DNA of 64,000 bases from Akkermansiaceae bacterium (GTDB lineage: Bacteria > Verrucomicrobiota > Verrucomicrobiia > Verrucomicrobiales > Akkermansiaceae). A program made the translations under genes and the position numbers. The stretch covers positions 114,238 through 178,237 of the forward strand of contig JAGYIT010000014.1 in assembly GCA_018402445.1 (NCBI GenBank), written 5' to 3'. The notes beneath the pieces are model-generated. The model had not been told where the DNA came from. It ran no database searches and was given only the letters and a program-made list of their open reading frames with translations. Each line of letters opens with the position of its first letter. Within the stretch, counting starts at the first letter, position 1. Positions 63,254 to 64,000 of this stretch are shown piece after piece.

Positions 63254-64000
63254 TTATGCGAAAACCGCCTCCGCCGGTGCCGGGGTGGTGCCCTGTTCTT
63301 GGTGTTGTCGTGGATCTTCTTGAGCCAGTCGGTCTGCCGCTTGTTTTCCTCAAGCAGTCCCGCATTGGCGCTGCGACCGAAGAGCATGTTCATGGATTGC
63401 GCGAAGCCACCGAGCATCGCGCTGCCGCCCCCGGCGATGGCTGCCGGGGCCTTTGGTTTTTCGGACGCTGCCGCCACGCCGACTTCCCTGCCTGCCTTGG
63501 CCGGGGGAATGGAATCCTTGATGCGCTGCACGGTATCGTCGAACTCGCGCTTCATGCCGGACGTGTCGATGGCCTCCGCGGTGTTGGCGAAAGTCTCGTT
63601 GAAGCGGGTCTTCACGTTCTCACCGGCCTCGGCCAAGCGAGCGGCGATCTTCTGGGCGGCAGGCTCCAACAGGTCGCCGGCCTTTGAGAAACGTGCCGCC
63701 GCGTCTTCGTCGAGGATCGAGGCGCTTTCGCGGATCGTCTTCTGGATGCCGTCGAGCGCGTCATCCTTGCCGAACAACTCAGCCAGCGGACGGGCGATTT
63801 CGATGACCTCCGCGAATCCTTTTTGCAGGAAGCTGATGGCTGATAGAAAAATCCCGATGATGGCATTGCCCATCCCGCTCCAGAACTCGGGAGTCGTCAG
63901 GATTTGGAAATAGGTGACCGCCGTCTTGAAATACTCGACGATGTATTGGCCCGTCGCGGCGATGGTCGCCCGCAGGGGTGGCCCACAGGAAATTCACGCT
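63254..64000 (-). CDS. Tape measure protein, C-terminal part; runs off the window end, two frame breaks
   Basis: About 249 residues visible. Hydrophobic helix (SGMGNAIIGIFLSAISFLQK) followed by long amphipathic helices (LEPAAQKIAARLAEAGENVK, REFDDTVQRIKDSI) and GGSAMLGGFAQSMNMLFG, typical of tape measure C-termini. Breaks near 63980 (a C-run) and 63295: with the second repaired the end reads TTPAPAEAVFA, stopping at 63254 just before the next ATG. The N-terminus is outside the window. It sets tail length and is the leading gene of the visible late operon. Confidence 0.75.

Larger units (their letters stand above)
49242..64000. mobile_element. Prophage, integrase-proximal part, inserted at tRNA-Ser; far end outside the window
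   Basis: After tRNA-Ser come a tyrosine integrase, an excisionase-like gene, then a convergent late operon on the minus strand with tape measure, tail, fibre and surface proteins. Several late genes overlap by ATGA. Frame breaks are much denser here than in the flanking chromosome. The distal attachment repeat is not in the window; no second copy of the tRNA 3' end was found. I infer a temperate tailed-phage remnant or element. Confidence 0.8.

Noticed and set aside
51049..64000. Tailocin or type VI/contractile injection system instead of a phage
   Set aside because: No sheath, tube, spike or AAA+ ATPase genes are seen; integrase, excisionase-like gene and tape measure at a tRNA favour a prophage, although the rest is outside the window.

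Overview
The window is high-GC bacterial chromosome, most likely from a Verrucomicrobiota member of the order Verrucomicrobiales, related to but distinct from Akkermansia. The main evidence is a five-gene locus (23057-30417) that matches in order and architecture the Akkermansia Amuc_1098-1102 pilus-like locus. A respiratory Alternative Complex III (ACIII) operon and the style of the lipoproteins and integrase agree. The ACIII operon indicates a respiring, probably aerobic organism. No 16S gene is present, so genus is not assigned.

Layout. (1) 1-10431, minus strand: the ACIII operon actA-B-C-D-E-F, then a membrane monoheme cytochrome c and a CcoN-like subunit cut by the window edge. That CcoN-like protein lacks almost every expected metal ligand. 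A perfect 22-bp palindrome with a CRP/FNR-type core lies just upstream of actA. (2) 10566-22965: a DUF1080 protein, a very large choice-of-anchor/5'-nucleotidase, a small lipoprotein, a fatty-acid-hydroxylase-family protein, a tricorn-type protease, alanine racemase, an RRM RNA-binding protein and phosphopentomutase. (3) 23057-30417: the Amuc_1098-1102-like operon. (4) 30575-49184: housekeeping genes (aroD-aroE, lptE, bamD-like, proC, recO, rph, mpl), TPR proteins, a pair of zinc-ribbon/TM paralogs, an H1-like lysine-rich protein, a Gfo/Idh oxidoreductase, an FGE-like protein without the catalytic cysteines, and two overlapping CPA2 antiporters. (5) 49242-64000: tRNA-Ser(CGA) followed by the integrase end of a prophage. 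A ruined tyrosine integrase and an excisionase-like HTH gene are on the plus strand. A convergent late operon on the minus strand runs from the tape measure C-terminus through tail proteins, a fibre, surface proteins and three exported proteins to a possible holin.

The most unusual object is the prophage gene at 55083-57487. Read through its frame breaks, it encodes two tandem domains resembling DUF2829 (the Tad2 anti-Thoeris family), about eight cysteine-rich repeats of about 32 residues that alternate between two linker types, an 18-glycine spacer and a C-terminal beta/cysteine module.

Data quality. At least five otherwise intact chromosomal genes, including actB and mpl, carry a single-base frame break, mostly in homopolymers. 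This points to residual sequencing indels. The prophage has far more breaks, plus a true in-frame stop in the integrase, so decay may be superimposed. Frame-broken genes are annotated as one feature each, with the break noted.
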